Below, piece after piece: positions 42,328 to 52,916 of a stretch of 64,000 nt of DNA (positions are counted from its first letter, which is position 1; each line of letters begins with the position of its first letter). This DNA is from Sulfitobacter maritimus (GTDB lineage Bacteria; Pseudomonadota; Alphaproteobacteria; Rhodobacterales; Rhodobacteraceae). Where the stretch lies: assembly GCF_013346665.1 (NCBI RefSeq), contig NZ_JABVBB010000021.1, forward strand, positions 744,001 through 808,000, read 5' to 3'. The notes beneath the pieces were generated by a model. The model saw nothing but the letters and a program-made list of their open reading frames with translations, searched no databases and was not told where the DNA came from. The position numbers were made by a program, and so were the translations under genes.

Positions 42328-44352
42328 GTGGCATTTGAAGCTGACCCATATCTCTACCCCGCCGCCGGTCCCGAAAGGAGCCGGCGGCTTTTCGTATATA
42401 ACGGCGGGTTTGTGACGCAGCGCCGGGTTCGGCGCATTTTGCAGTTGTCCGGCCATTCCCTGCGATTGGGGCTGCCCGGTCCCGGAGATGCCGTGGCGGT
42501 CTGGGGCAACTCCCCCACCGCACATCGCGGGCTGGCCGTGGCCGCAAAACGCGAGGTGCCGGTGATCCGTGTGGAGGACGCTTGGCTGCGCTCGCTCCAT
42601 CCGGGCCGCGCAGGCGAGCCGCCCTTGGGCCTGCTCATCGACAGCCGTGGCGCGCATTTTGATCCTGCCCAGCCTTCGGATCTCGAAGAGTTGCTGGCCC
42701 GCCACCCGCTGGATGACACGGCCCTTTTGAACCGCGCGCGGGCCGGTATGGCACAGATGGCCGAGGCGCATCTTACGAAATACGCGGGCTTCGATCCTAC
42801 CACCCCGCCGCCCGACCCCGGCTATGTGCTGGTAATCGACCAGACGCGAGGCGATGCCTCAGTGACCGCCTCAGGCGCGGATCGCGGCCGGTTTCTTGAA
42901 ATGCTCGTTTTCGCGCAGGAAGAACACCCCGGCGCGCGGGTCATCATCAAAACCCACCCTGAGACGGCGCAGGGCTACCGGCCCGGCCATTTCGGCCCCG
43001 AAGACACCAACGACCGGATCACCCTGTCGACCGATCCCATCAGCCCTTGGGCGTTGTTCGAGGGGGCGGTTGGCGTCTATACCGTGTCGTCTCAGATGGG
43101 GTTTGAGGCGATCTTTGCGGGTCACAAGCCGCGTGTCTTTGGGCAGCCTTTCTACGCCGGATGGGGGCTGACGGAGGATGAGTTCCCCGTCCAACGCCGC
43201 CAGCGCAGCCTCACCCGCGCCCAGCTTTTCGCTGCGGCGATGATCCTTTATCCCACGTGGTACGATCCCTACCGGGACCAGCTTTGCGCGTTCGAAACAG
43301 CCATCACTACCCTCGCCGCCCAAGCCCGCGCATGGCGCGAAGATCACCCCGGCTGGGACGCGTGGGGCATGCGCCTGTGGAAGCGCCGTCCGTTGCAGCA
43401 GTTCTTCGGCAAGCCAACCCCGGTCCGCTTTCGCAAAGGCCCGGCTGACGCGCCGGTGCCTCCTCGTCGCGCCATGGTCTGGGCCAGCAAGGCGGACACC
43501 GCGCCAGAAGGCGCATCGCAGGTGGAGGATGGGTTCCTGCGCTCGCGAGGTCTGGGTGCAGAATTGGTGCCGCCCCTGTCGCTGGTCTGCGACGACTTAG
43601 GCATCTACTACGATCCCAAGAGGCCGAGCCGCTTGGAAAAATGGATAGAGAAACGCGCCGAGCTGCGCCCCGATCAGTCGGCCCGCGCCCGGTCGCTGAT
43701 TGATGCGCTCACCAATGCGGGGGTGAGCAAATACAACCTCGGCGGAGACGCGCCCGACCTGCCGCCGGGTCGCCGCGTTCTGGTGCCGGGACAGGTGGAA
43801 GATGACGCCTCCATCCTCACCGGCGCAGGCGAAGTGCGCAGCAACGCGGCCCTGCTGGCCGCCGCCCGTGCCGCCAATCCCGATGCCGTGATCCTCTATA
43901 AACCCCACCCCGATGTTGAGGCCGGGCTGCGCAAGGGCGTGACCGGGGCCTGCGATGCCGATCAGGTGCTTAGCCACGCCGACCCGATGGCGCTTTTAAG
44001 TCAAGTCGACGCGGTCTGGACCATGACCTCCCTTCTGGGGTTTGAGGCGCTGCTGCGCCGCGTGCCAGTGGTGACGCTTGGCGCCCCCTTCTACGCGGGA
44101 TGGGGCCTGACCGAAGACCACGGCGACGTGCCGCCCCGCCGCCGTGCGCGGGTGACGCTGGAAGGGTTGGTTCATGCCGCGCTGATCGACTACCCGCGTT
44201 ATCGCGATCCAGTCACCGGCCTGCCCTGCCCTGTCGAAGTGGTGGTTGAGCGGTTAGCCAATGGCACCCTGCCCCGCGCAGGTCTGGGCAATCGGCTGCT
44301 GTCTAAGCTCCAAGGTCTCTTTGCCAGCCAAAGCCACCTCTGGCGGCGATAG
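42328..44352 (+). CDS. kpsC: KpsC-like capsule polysaccharide biosynthesis protein, two-domain
   Basis: 674 residues with a GTG start 9 bases after the previous stop. KpsC adds Kdo residues to the lipid linker using two glycosyltransferase domains. The duplication is visible: PFYAGWGLTED occurs near residues 274 and 587, each preceded by a GFEA segment, and the domains share VIIKTHPE and VILYKPHPD. Ends 2 bases before the ribD stop, tail to tail. Confidence 0.9.
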   Translation: MAFEADPYLYPAAGPERSRRLFVYNGGFVTQRRVRRILQLSGHSLRLGLPGPGDAVAVWGNSPTAHRGLAVAAKREVPVIRVEDAWLRSLHPGRAGEPPLGLLIDSRGAHFDPAQPSDLEELLARHPLDDTALLNRARAGMAQMAEAHLTKYAGFDPTTPPPDPGYVLVIDQTRGDASVTASGADRGRFLEMLVFAQEEHPGARVIIKTHPETAQGYRPGHFGPEDTNDRITLSTDPISPWALFEGAVGVYTVSSQMGFEAIFAGHKPRVFGQPFYAGWGLTEDEFPVQRRQRSLTRAQLFAAAMILYPTWYDPYRDQLCAFETAITTLAAQARAWREDHPGWDAWGMRLWKRRPLQQFFGKPTPVRFRKGPADAPVPPRRAMVWASKADTAPEGASQVEDGFLRSRGLGAELVPPLSLVCDDLGIYYDPKRPSRLEKWIEKRAELRPDQSARARSLIDALTNAGVSKYNLGGDAPDLPPGRRVLVPGQVEDDASILTGAGEVRSNAALLAAARAANPDAVILYKPHPDVEAGLRKGVTGACDADQVLSHADPMALLSQVDAVWTMTSLLGFEALLRRVPVVTLGAPFYAGWGLTEDHGDVPPRRRARVTLEGLVHAALIDYPRYRDPVTGLPCPVEVVVERLANGTLPRAGLGNRLLSKLQGLFASQSHLWRR

Positions 44353-44354
44353 CC

Positions 44355-45467
44355 TCAGTCTGCCGCGTTGCGGCGCCAGACGTGCAGGAGGTCCGGCCCA
44401 ATGCGTTGGCTTGATTGCAGCGCGAAACGCGGCGCCTCGGCCAATCGCGAAAGTCCGAGCGCGCCGATCCCCGGCAATCCCTCGGCCCCGATCACCAGCC
44501 CGGCGGTAAATCCCACCAGCCGGTCGACCAGATCAGCCTCGATCAACGACGCTGCCAAAGCACTGCCGCCTTCACAGAATATCCGTGTCAGCCCATGGCT
44601 CGCCAGTTGCCGCAGCACATCGGTCGGGTCCAACTGCGCTCCTCGTGCGGCGCAGGGCAGCAGCGTGGCCCCCAAATCAGACCATGTGCGCAGCAGCGCC
44701 GGGTCCGCATCCGCACCGTGGCACAGGATCAAAGGAATATCTCCCGCCGTCCGCGCCAGCTGCCCCATAAGGGGCAGATCCAACCTGCGCGACACGACAA
44801 CGCGCGCTGGTTGATGCGCCACGCCCAGCCCCCGCACCGTGAGGCTGGGGTCATCCTTGCGCGCCGTGCCCGCGCCCACCATCACGGCATCATGCCGACT
44901 GCGCATCGCATGGGTCAGCCGCCGCGCGGGCGCGTCGGTGATCCATTGGCTCTCACCCGTGCCAGTCGCGATACGCCCGTCAAAAGAGGTCGCGAGTTTC
45001 AGCGTCAGCATCGGGCGGCTCAGATCGGTACGGCAGAAAAACCCCGCGTGATCGGCGCGGGCATCAGCCTCGCAGACCCCCACCACCACATCGATCCCCG
45101 CCGCCCGCAACATCGCAATGCCGCGCCCGTTCACGCGGGCATCATCGTCTTGCGTGGCGATCACCACCCGCGCTACGCCCGCGTCGATCAGCGCCTGCGC
45201 GCAGGGGGGTGTTTTGCCGTGATGCGCGCAAGGCTCAAGCGTGACATAGACCGTGGCCCCCCGCGCGGCCGCGCCTGCTTGCGCCAACGCCTGAGGCTCC
45301 GCATGGGGGCGCCCGCCGGGCTGAGTCCAGCCCCGGCCAACGATCCGAGAGCCTTGGGTAATGATACAACCCACCGCTGGATTGGGCCACACATTGCCCT
45401 GCCCGCGCCGCCCCAAGGACAGCGCCAGCACCATGAAGCGCGCGTCACTCACCCGATCGCCGGTCAC
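44355..45467 (-). CDS. ribD: Bifunctional riboflavin deaminase/reductase RibD
   Basis: 370 residues, GTG start. N-terminal deaminase with zinc ligands HAE ([11 protein letters not shown]) and [12 protein letters not shown]-terminal reductase with [36 protein letters not shown] and [13 protein letters not shown]. Catalyses two steps of the pyrimidine branch. The GTG overlaps the nrdR stop (GTGA), the usual nrdR-ribD coupling. Confidence 0.95.
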   Translation of the reverse strand: MTGDRVSDARFMVLALSLGRRGQGNVWPNPAVGCIITQGSRIVGRGWTQPGGRPHAEPQALAQAGAAARGATVYVTLEPCAHHGKTPPCAQALIDAGVARVVIATQDDDARVNGRGIAMLRAAGIDVVVGVCEADARADHAGFFCRTDLSRPMLTLKLATSFDGRIATGTGESQWITDAPARRLTHAMRSRHDAVMVGAGTARKDDPSLTVRGLGVAHQPARVVVSRRLDLPLMGQLARTAGDIPLILCHGADADPALLRTWSDLGATLLPCAARGAQLDPTDVLRQLASHGLTRIFCEGGSALAASLIEADLVDRLVGFTAGLVIGAEGLPGIGALGLSRLAEAPRFALQSSQRIGPDLLHVWRRNAAD

Positions 45468-45931
45468 TCTTCCGGCAGGGCGTCGGGCCGCAGTTCTTGG
45501 ACAAACTTGTCGAAATCATCTGCCGCTTGGAAGTTCTTGTAAACAGAGGCAAAACGCACGTAAGCCACGGTGTCAATCCGGGCCAGTGCCTCCATCACGA
45601 TCTCACCGATATGCTTGGAACTGATGTCAGTCTCGCCCATGCTTTCTAAGCGTCGCACGATGCCAGAAATCATCTGGTCAATCCGCTCGGGATCAATGGG
45701 CCGCTTCTGCATCGAAATACGGATAGAACGTTCCAGCTTATCGCGGTCAAAATCTTCGCGCTTGCCGGAGGACTTGATCACCACGAGGTCACGCAGTTGC
45801 ACCCGCTCATAGGTCGTGAAACGCCCCCCACAGGCCGGGCAAAACCGTCGCCGACGGATTGAGACGTGATCCTCGGCCGGGCGGCTGTCTTTCACTTGGG
45901 TGTCGATATTTCCGCAAAACGGGCAGCGCAT
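45464..45931 (-). CDS. nrdR: Transcriptional repressor NrdR
   Basis: 155 residues. Zinc ribbon [17 protein letters not shown]... with CPAC near residue 31 ([13 protein letters not shown]), then the ATP-cone ([23 protein letters not shown]). Represses ribonucleotide reductase genes. First gene of nrdR-ribD; its control of riboflavin genes is not expected. NrdR boxes were not searched. Confidence 0.96.
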   Translation of the reverse strand: MRCPFCGNIDTQVKDSRPAEDHVSIRRRRFCPACGGRFTTYERVQLRDLVVIKSSGKREDFDRDKLERSIRISMQKRPIDPERIDQMISGIVRRLESMGETDISSKHIGEIVMEALARIDTVAYVRFASVYKNFQAADDFDKFVQELRPDALPEE

Positions 45932-46117
45932 CGGCCGTCCCCCTTCTCATCCTGCCTGACTTGTGGGGCGCGCGGCCCTCTTGGCAAGACTTATAGGGGA
46001 GCCGCGAGGTTTTGGGTAGAGAAGATTTCCACAGCTAGATGTTGCGTTCAAACATGTGTCATGGACCCAACGCATCGCCGCCCGCGTTGAAAGGTAGAAC
46101 ACATACCGGAGCACCCC

Positions 46118-46789
46118 ATGACCAAGACACTTTTCCTCACCGGCGCCTCCAGCGGGATCGGCGCAGCCACTGCCCGCGCTGCGGCCCAAGCAGGCTGGAA
46201 CATCGGCCTTTTCGCACGCAGCGAAGACAAGCTGAAAGACCTCGCAAATGAGATCGGCGATCAGGCGCTGGTGCTGGTGGGGGACGCCACCGATTACGAT
46301 GCGCAGAAGCAGGGTCTCGACAAATTAGCGGACCACTTTGGCCAGATCGATGCGGCCTTTGCCAATGCCGGGCGCGGCACCAGTCCCGCAGGCACCGAGC
46401 ATGGCGATCCGAAAGACTGGAAAGCTATGGTGGACCTCAACATCATGGGCGCGCTTTATACCGCTCATACCGCCATGCCGCATCTGCGCAAAACTACCGG
46501 GCAATATGTCGTCACCGGCTCCGCTGCGGGGCGGCGTCATATCCAAGGTTCGATCTATGGCGCGACCAAATGGTTCATCCACGGTTTCGCGGGCAATCTG
46601 GCGGATGAAATGGCCGAATGGGGCGGGCGCTGCATGGTAGTCTCGCCCGGCATGGTCGACACCGCGTTTTTTGGTGAGGCCAAGCCAGACAAGCTCCAGC
46701 CCGAAGACGTGGCGGCGGCGGTGATACATGCGCTTGAGGCACCGGCCCGGGCAGCGGTGCGCGAGATTCATTTGATGCCGACAGACTGA
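46118..46789 (+). CDS. Short-chain dehydrogenase/reductase
   Basis: 223 residues. Glycine motif TGASSGIGAATARAA, NAG at AFANAGRG, Ser in VTGSAAG and YGATK as active Tyr-Lys. Classical SDR, substrate unknown. ATG 46118 has GGAG before it; monocistronic. Confidence 0.9.
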   Translation: MTKTLFLTGASSGIGAATARAAAQAGWNIGLFARSEDKLKDLANEIGDQALVLVGDATDYDAQKQGLDKLADHFGQIDAAFANAGRGTSPAGTEHGDPKDWKAMVDLNIMGALYTAHTAMPHLRKTTGQYVVTGSAAGRRHIQGSIYGATKWFIHGFAGNLADEMAEWGGRCMVVSPGMVDTAFFGEAKPDKLQPEDVAAAVIHALEAPARAAVREIHLMPTD

Positions 46790-46807
46790 CCTAGACCGGC
46801 CCGGCGC

Positions 46808-47224
46808 TTAGTCGGGCCGGAAATGCGCGGCAATCTGGCGAACGTGAGGCGCGTCGCGATGTTCGAACAAATAGATACCTTGCCATGTGCCAAGCCGCAT
46901 TCGGCCCCGGAAAACGGGAATACTGAGGCTAACCGGCAAGACAGCAGCCTTGATATGGGCAGGCATGTCATCCGGCCCTTCCATAACGTGGCGCAGATAG
47001 GCCATTTGCGGCGCGTCAGAGGGCGGTACCAGCCGCGCGAAATACGCCAGAAGATCGTGCTGCACGTCGGGGTCAGCGTTCTCTTGTATCAACAACGACG
47101 CGGAGGTGTGTTGCACCAGTAAGGTCAGCAGCCCATCGCCTTGCCCCTCCACCCATGCTGCGACGTCGTCGGTAAACTCATAGAGCGCTTGGCCGTCGGT
47201 TTTGATGGAAAAACTGATCTGCAT
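46808..47224 (-). CDS. YjbQ/UPF0047 family protein
   Basis: 138 residues. Conserved core LLTLLVQHTSASLLIQENADPDVQHDLLAYF and GRMRLGTWQGIYLFEHRDAPH. Some members show weak thiamine phosphate synthase activity; the physiological role is unsettled. It directly abuts the two secreted paralogues on the same strand. Confidence 0.92.
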   Translation of the reverse strand: MQISFSIKTDGQALYEFTDDVAAWVEGQGDGLLTLLVQHTSASLLIQENADPDVQHDLLAYFARLVPPSDAPQMAYLRHVMEGPDDMPAHIKAAVLPVSLSIPVFRGRMRLGTWQGIYLFEHRDAPHVRQIAAHFRPD

Positions 47225-47629
47225 TTAACGCCCTGCACCGCGCAGCGCATGGCACAGGCTGAGCGTATGTTGCACGGACATTGACGTGCCTGCCTGTCGG
47301 AAGGATGCACCAAGCAGGAAGACCGAACGCGGGATCAAACCTGTCGGGTCAAAGGTGAACTTCACCGGGCCGCGCTGGCCCAAGCCGGGCCTGCGGGCTT
47401 CGGCCACATAGATGCGCTGCCCCGGCGCCACTGCCCCGGTCTGCTGTGCATAGGTGCCTGCCGCGCACCACATGCCGCGTGCGCCGTTTTCGCGATCATT
47501 CTCAACGAAAAAACCGTCTGCTGCGGCGGTGACCTGCAAGTCATACCGAAGCGGCATTCCCTGCCCAATCGCGGGTGTCGCGAGCAGTGTGAGCGCCAAA
47601 AGGCCCCGACCAAACGTACGTCCCATCAT
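47225..47629 (-). CDS. Secreted hypothetical protein, paralogue of next gene
   Basis: 134 residues; signal peptide MMGRTFGRGLLALTLLATPAIGQ. Mature part has DGFFVENDRENGARGMWCAAGTYAQQ and a second Cys in TLSLCHALRG. Shares the ARG(M/I)WCAA core and end Cys with the upstream-neighbouring gene, so a tandem duplication. The two conserved Cys could form a disulfide. Function unknown. The stop abuts the YjbQ start. Confidence 0.8.
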   Translation of the reverse strand: MMGRTFGRGLLALTLLATPAIGQGMPLRYDLQVTAAADGFFVENDRENGARGMWCAAGTYAQQTGAVAPGQRIYVAEARRPGLGQRGPVKFTFDPTGLIPRSVFLLGASFRQAGTSMSVQHTLSLCHALRGAGR

Positions 47630-47630
47630 G

Positions 47631-48041
47631 CTAGAAGTCCTCCAACTCGATCAGGTCCTTGCGGCAGAACTGACGGGCGTGATGGCTGGGCAGATTCTCT
47701 CCGGCACGGCGCACGGACACAGAATAGGATGCGCCCACGTCTGGCCCGGCCCGGTCCGCCTGCGTCGTAAAGACCACGCCACGCCGCCCGACACCGCTGA
47801 CCGACGGCCCGCGCGGGGTTTTGATGTAAAGCCGTTCAGCCGGTGGCAGCCCCAACACGGTCTGCGCAAAATCGCTCGCCGCGCACCAAATACCACGCGC
47901 CCCTTCGCCGCGATCTTCGATGACTTCAAAATCATGGGCGTTAAGTGGCACAACCACCAACCAATTCTCAGCGCGATAGGCTTGAGCGGCGGCTTGCAAT
48001 GGCAGCAACAGGCAGATGAGCAAGGTAAGAAGGCGGCGCAT
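47631..48041 (-). CDS. Secreted hypothetical protein, paralogue of previous gene
   Basis: 136 residues from MRRLLTLLICLLLPLQAAAQA, a clear signal peptide. Mature region HDFEVIEDRGEGARGIWCAASDFAQTVLG and a second Cys in HARQFCRKD. Same fold as the next gene by the shared core. The TAG lies 1 base before the next ATG, so they form an operon. Acts in the periplasm or is secreted. Function unknown. Confidence 0.8.
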   Translation of the reverse strand: MRRLLTLLICLLLPLQAAAQAYRAENWLVVVPLNAHDFEVIEDRGEGARGIWCAASDFAQTVLGLPPAERLYIKTPRGPSVSGVGRRGVVFTTQADRAGPDVGASYSVSVRRAGENLPSHHARQFCRKDLIELEDF

Positions 48042-48120
48042 CGGGTATCCTTTCAACTGGGATAACCCGGATGTAACCCATGCAGGCGCAAGGTCAAAGA
48101 GCCTCAAGCGCATGTGCAAA

Positions 48121-48142
48121 GCGCGGCTCCGAAGAGCCGCGC
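48121..48142 (-). terminator. Terminator after rpoD
   Basis: 9-bp stem gcgcggctc/gagccgcgc with a ttcg loop on the minus strand, followed by TTT, 7 bases after the rpoD stop. Confidence 0.65.
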
Positions 48143-48148
48143 GATGTT

Positions 48149-50131
48149 TTATTGATCCAAGAACGAGCGCAGCTTGCGCGACCGGCTCGGATGTTTGAGC
48201 TTGCGCAGCGCCTTGGCTTCGATCTGGCGGATACGTTCGCGGGTGACCGAGAACTGCTGGCCGACCTCTTCGAGCGTGTGGTCGGTGTTCATGCCGATGC
48301 CAAAACGCATCCGAAGAACACGCTCCTCGCGCGGGGTGAGCGACGACAGCACGCGGGTTGTGGTTTCCTTGAGGTTTTCTTGAATCGCGCTGTCCAAGGG
48401 CAGCACCGCGTTCTTGTCCTCAATGAAATCGCCCAGCTGGCTGTCTTCCTCGTCGCCAATCGGTGTCTCAAGGCTGATCGGCTCCTTGGCGATTTTCATC
48501 ACCTTGCGGACCTTTTCGAGCGGCATTTGCAGCTTCTCGGCCAGTTCCTCGGGCGTCGGCTCGCGGCCGATCTCATGCAGCATCTGGCGACCGGTGCGAA
48601 CCAGCTTGTTGATCGTCTCGATCATATGGACCGGAATACGGATAGTGCGTGCCTGATCCGCGATCGAGCGGGTGATCGCCTGACGGATCCACCACGTCGC
48701 ATAGGTCGAGAACTTGTAACCGCGACGATACTCGAACTTATCCACGGCCTTCATCAAGCCGATGTTGCCTTCCTGAATGAGATCAAGGAATTGCAGACCA
48801 CGGTTCGTGTATTTCTTGGCGATGGAGATGACGAGACGCAGGTTCGCTTCGACCATTTCCTTCTTGGCCTGACGGGCTTCTTTCTCGCCCTTCTGGACCT
48901 GCTGCACGATGCGGCGGAATTCAGAGATGTCGAGACCGACGTACTGCCCCACCTGCGCCATGTCGGCGCGCAGTTCTTCGACCTTGTCGCTGGAGCGTTC
49001 GATGAACATCTGCCAACCGCGACCGGACTTTTCGGACATCCGCTCCATCCAGTTGGGATCAAGCTCATAGCCCCGGTAGTTGTCGACGAATTCCTTGCGG
49101 TTGATACGCGCTTGGTCGGCAAGTTTTACCATTGCGCTGTCGATCTGCATGATACGGCGGTTGATGCCGTAAAGCTGGTCAATCAAGGCTTCGATACGGT
49201 TGTTGTGCAGGTGCAACTCATTGACCAAAAGCACGATCTCTGACCGCAGCTTTTGATACATCGCTTCTTGGTCTTTGGAGAAAGACCCGTCTTCGTTCAG
49301 CGTAGCCGAGATGCGGCTGTCCTGCATCGCGCTGAGCTTTTCGTAGTCATCTGCGATGATGTCGAGCGCCTCTAGCACCTGAGGCTTCAGCGCCGCTTCC
49401 ATGGCCGCGAGGCTCATGTTGGCCTGTTCGTCCTCGTCATCATCATCGTCCGATGCGATCGGGTTGCCGTCAGCGTCGAGCTCGGTCTTACTCTCTTCGG
49501 ATTTGCTCTCTGCACCTGCGGTGGGCGCGACAACGGGGGTGGTCTCCTCCTCGTCGCCCATCTGGGTGCCAAAGGTCGCCTCAAGGTCGATCACGTCGCG
49601 CAGCAGAATATCTTCGGACAGAAGTTCGTCGCGCCAGATGGTGATCGCTTGGAAGGTCAGCGGGCTTTCGCAAAGCCCCGCGATCATCGTGTTGCGACCC
49701 GCCTCGATGCGCTTGGCAATGGCGATCTCGCCCTCGCGGCTGAGCAGTTCAACGCTGCCCATTTCGCGCAGATACATGCGCACCGGATCATCAGTACGGT
49801 CGAGCTTTTCGGACGTGCCAGAGGACAGCGCCACATCGCGGTTGGATTCGGTCGTCGCGATCTCGGTCGAGCCTTTGTTCTCTTCCTCTTCGGCCTCTTC
49901 ATCCTCAATAATGTTGATGCCCATTTCGGACAGCATCGACATCACGTCTTCGATTTGCTCGGAGCTGACCTGGTCAGGCGGCAGCACCGTGTTAAGCTGA
50001 TCGTAAGTGATATAACCCTTTTCGCGGGCCTCACTGATCATCTTCTTTACCGCAGCTTGGCTCATATCGAGCGAGTGGCCTGCTTCGGAATCGTTGCTCT
50101 TTGCGTCTTCGTTCGTGTCTTTGGCGGCCAT
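48149..50131 (-). CDS. rpoD: RNA polymerase primary sigma factor RpoD
   Basis: 660 residues from [11 protein letters not shown], with GGAGGAGC before ATG 50131. Region 1.1 at the N-terminus, a Glu/Asp-rich nonconserved insertion (residues about 80-260), then regions 1.2 ([16 protein letters not shown]), 2.1-2.4 ([22 protein letters not shown]), 3 and 4.2 ([26 protein letters not shown]). Lies downstream of dnaG, the remnant macromolecular synthesis operon; rpsU is not here. Confidence 0.97.
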   Translation of the reverse strand: MAAKDTNEDAKSNDSEAGHSLDMSQAAVKKMISEAREKGYITYDQLNTVLPPDQVSSEQIEDVMSMLSEMGINIIEDEEAEEEENKGSTEIATTESNRDVALSSGTSEKLDRTDDPVRMYLREMGSVELLSREGEIAIAKRIEAGRNTMIAGLCESPLTFQAITIWRDELLSEDILLRDVIDLEATFGTQMGDEEETTPVVAPTAGAESKSEESKTELDADGNPIASDDDDDEDEQANMSLAAMEAALKPQVLEALDIIADDYEKLSAMQDSRISATLNEDGSFSKDQEAMYQKLRSEIVLLVNELHLHNNRIEALIDQLYGINRRIMQIDSAMVKLADQARINRKEFVDNYRGYELDPNWMERMSEKSGRGWQMFIERSSDKVEELRADMAQVGQYVGLDISEFRRIVQQVQKGEKEARQAKKEMVEANLRLVISIAKKYTNRGLQFLDLIQEGNIGLMKAVDKFEYRRGYKFSTYATWWIRQAITRSIADQARTIRIPVHMIETINKLVRTGRQMLHEIGREPTPEELAEKLQMPLEKVRKVMKIAKEPISLETPIGDEEDSQLGDFIEDKNAVLPLDSAIQENLKETTTRVLSSLTPREERVLRMRFGIGMNTDHTLEEVGQQFSVTRERIRQIEAKALRKLKHPSRSRKLRSFLDQ

Positions 50132-50267
50132 CTCATGCTCCTCCAGCGCGTTAGCGCGAATCATCCGCAGGTGATTCGGTTCTCCGAATCATGCGGGGTT
50201 CTGGGTGATTCTTAAACCCGATACCCTGCATTTTCAAAAAGTCGGGTCAAAAGGTTACGCAGATGCA

Positions 50268-52259
50268 TCAACCGCGGCCTTTCGACTTATCATATCTAAT
50301 CGTTCCCAGCAGCGCGTCGAGGGCGCTGCGTTCTTCGCGGCTCATGGTCATGCCATTGTCACCAAGGTCAAATTCGCCGCTCTCTTCTTTTGCGCTTCGG
50401 CTGGCCATGTCAGCAGCGCGAGCGGCTTCGCTCAGACGCCATGTCACACCTTCATCTGCCGGGCCACTCAGATCTTCAACCGCCTCGGCAATCTCTTCGT
50501 TCAACCCCCGCGCAGCGTCAAGCTTGGCCAGTTCCTCGGCCACGGTCATTCGGGTCATGTCCACGTCGCCGGGTTTGCGGATGCAGGGGGTGATGGCTAC
50601 GTGGCGTTGCGCCTTCATGTTTTCAAGAGCCTCCCAGCCCAGGGAATAGGAAATCTGCTCGTTCAGCACCTCCGCTCCGGCATGGCCATAGCGCAGCAAC
50701 AGATCGCGCAGGCGGGCGTGATCAAGGTCCGTGCAGGGCATGGCTTCCAGTCCCGTCTCAAAGGTCTCGACCAGTTCCGGGCAGTTGCACAGGGCCACAA
50801 GGATCACCGCTTCGCGCAGGTAGATGCCCACCTGATCGTCGCCCATCGCCACCAATGCGGAGGCTTTGGTGCTGGCGAGCGGGGCCTGCGACGCGCCCCA
50901 AGCCGGCTTGCCGCCCTTACCACCTTTGCCGCCGCCCCTGCCCCCTACGGGGCTAAAAGCAGCACGCGGCTTTTGCGGGCGGAAGAGTTCCCAGCGGAGG
51001 TCTTTGATCTCTTGCCCATAATGGCTGCGGATTGACGGGTCTCGGATCAGTTTAATCTTTTCACGCAGGGACTTGTCGAGTGCGGCCTTGCGCTCTGGGC
51101 TGTCGAACACCTTGCCTTCCGTCTCGCGCTGCCACAGCAGGCGCACCATGGGCAAGGCGCCGTCCAACAGCTTTTGCAACGCGCCAGCCCCTTGGGCGCG
51201 GAGCAGATCGTCGGGGTCTTGGCCCTCAGGCATCACCGCAAAACGCAGGCTTTGCCCCGCTTCCAGTAGCGGCAGAGCCAGATCGATAAGGCGCAGCGCA
51301 GCGCGTTGGCCTGCTGCGTCGCCATCCAGCGTGATGATCGGTTCGGGCGCGATCCGCCAGAGCATCTGCAATTGGTTTTCAGTGATGGCCGTACCCAGCG
51401 GCGCGACCGCCCCCTCAAACCCCGCGCCATGCAAAGCGATTACGTCCATATAGCCTTCGGCCACGATCAGCGGCTGGCCCCGCCCTGCGGCAGCGCGGGC
51501 GTGTTTAACGTTGTATAGGCTGCGCCCCTTGTCAAAAAGCTCGGTCTCAGGCGAGTTGAGGTATTTCGCCTTATCTTCCGGGTCCATCGCCCGGCCGCCA
51601 AAGGCAATCGCCCGGCCCCGCGCATCGCGGATCGGGAACATGATGCGCCCGCGAAAGGTGTCATAGGGCCGCCCGCCTTTGCTTGACGGTTTGGCCAGCC
51701 CCGCGCCAAAGATTAGCTCATCCGCCACCCCCTTGGCCTTGAGCGCGTCCCACAGCCCCTGCCAACTGTCGGGGGCAAAGCCGATCTCCCAATGCGCCTG
51801 CGCTTGGTCGGAGAGGCCGCGTTTTGCCAGATAGTCGCGTGCCGCGCCCGCCGCACCGGTGCGCAGTTGCAGGCGGAACCACTGCACCGCCTGTTCCATC
51901 ACCTCGGCCAGTTGCGTGCGCTTGTCGGCTTTGGCCTGCGCGCGCGGGTCTTGCTTTGGCACCGGCATGCCGACTTCACGGGCGATGATCTCCACCGCCT
52001 CCATAAAGCTCACGTTCTCCGTCTCGCGCACGAAAGAGATCGCATCGCCCTTCGCGTGACAGCCAAAGCAGTAGTAAAACCCCTTGCGGTCATCGACGTG
52101 AAAGCTAGCAGATTTTTCCTGATGGAATGGGCACGGCGCCCACATGTCGCCCTTGCCCTGATTGGACTTTCGGTTGTCCCAAATGACCTTGCGCCCCACC
52201 ACCTGAGACAGGCTGGCGCGGTCACGCAGTTCTTCTAAAAATCCAGGGGGCAGGCTCAT
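50268..52259 (-). CDS. dnaG: DNA primase
   Basis: 663 residues. N-terminal CHC2 zinc motif APCPFHQEKSASFHV...CFGC, TOPRIM domain with VAEGYMDVIAL and ITLDGDAAGQRAA, a Gly/Lys-rich linker (GGRGGGKGGKGGK), and a C-terminal DnaB-interaction domain. Makes replication primers. 136 bases before rpoD. Confidence 0.97.
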   Translation of the reverse strand: MSLPPGFLEELRDRASLSQVVGRKVIWDNRKSNQGKGDMWAPCPFHQEKSASFHVDDRKGFYYCFGCHAKGDAISFVRETENVSFMEAVEIIAREVGMPVPKQDPRAQAKADKRTQLAEVMEQAVQWFRLQLRTGAAGAARDYLAKRGLSDQAQAHWEIGFAPDSWQGLWDALKAKGVADELIFGAGLAKPSSKGGRPYDTFRGRIMFPIRDARGRAIAFGGRAMDPEDKAKYLNSPETELFDKGRSLYNVKHARAAAGRGQPLIVAEGYMDVIALHGAGFEGAVAPLGTAITENQLQMLWRIAPEPIITLDGDAAGQRAALRLIDLALPLLEAGQSLRFAVMPEGQDPDDLLRAQGAGALQKLLDGALPMVRLLWQRETEGKVFDSPERKAALDKSLREKIKLIRDPSIRSHYGQEIKDLRWELFRPQKPRAAFSPVGGRGGGKGGKGGKPAWGASQAPLASTKASALVAMGDDQVGIYLREAVILVALCNCPELVETFETGLEAMPCTDLDHARLRDLLLRYGHAGAEVLNEQISYSLGWEALENMKAQRHVAITPCIRKPGDVDMTRMTVAEELAKLDAARGLNEEIAEAVEDLSGPADEGVTWRLSEAARAADMASRSAKEESGEFDLGDNGMTMSREERSALDALLGTIRYDKSKGRG

Positions 52260-52371
52260 GCCTTCATATACCGGGCGCGGCGGATCAGAGTCCAGTAGGG
52301 CCGCGCCTGACGAGCGTCAAAGCGCAGGCTGAACCGGGCCGGATGGCCGCCCGGTTCAGCGCATGCACGGG

Positions 52372-52680
52372 TCATTGTGCGAGGCACATTTCCTTCCACG
52401 CGGCAGCAAGATCGTTCTTTTTCACATCACGCATTTTCATCTGGTACACCCAAGGTGTCACCAGCGGGATCGCCGTGTTGTAATCCTTGGGCCATGTTGC
52501 TTTTGCCTCAACCGCGGCAGGGACCTGACGCTCCTTCACCCGGTCGAGCCGCGCCTGCTGCACGGCGGCCACCACAGCGGCCTGATGGGTGCAGCTTACC
52601 TCTTTCTTAGAGGCCGCCAGCGCCGGGCCCGAGACCGCCATGCTCATCGCGGCCAAGGCGGCGAAAGTGATCTTGTTCAT
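52372..52680 (-). CDS. Small secreted hypothetical protein
   Basis: 102 residues. Signal peptide MNKITFAALAAMSMAVSGPALAA, mature ~79 residues with two Cys (VSCTHQAAVV and EMCLAQ, likely disulfide). Helical, basic. Function unknown; monocistronic between dnaG and gdh. Confidence 0.75.
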   Translation of the reverse strand: MNKITFAALAAMSMAVSGPALAASKKEVSCTHQAAVVAAVQQARLDRVKERQVPAAVEAKATWPKDYNTAIPLVTPWVYQMKMRDVKKNDLAAAWKEMCLAQ

Positions 52681-52886
52681 ATCATTGCTCCGTTGTTTAC
52701 CAAACGGGGATTCGGGCCCCCGCCGAGCAACCTAGTGCGGCGATGCCAGTGCTTCCAGAGCGCGGCGCAATTCATGCGGCGCATTGGCGGTCAGCGTTGA
52801 TGTGCGCAAAGAGACGAGCGCCGCACCACCTACCGCAACAGTAACGATCGGTGCGTGATTAAAGGCACCACCCCGCAAATGCGAAA

Positions 52887-52907
52887 CGGGGGGCGCGTGG
52901 CCCCCCG
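52887..52907. terminator. GC-rich hairpin after glutamate dehydrogenase gene
   Basis: Perfect 8-bp stem cggggggc/gccccccg with a gcgtg loop, 9 bases past the stop; no good T run on the minus strand, so termination is uncertain. The gap 52681-52916 shows nothing else. Confidence 0.55.
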
Positions 52908-52916
52908 GTCGATCTT

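Noticed and set aside
44415..45542. 375-residue open frame on the plus strand
   Set aside because: Antisense to ribD and nrdR, both of which have all catalytic motifs.
48080..49243. 387-residue open frame on the plus strand
   Set aside because: Antisense to rpoD.
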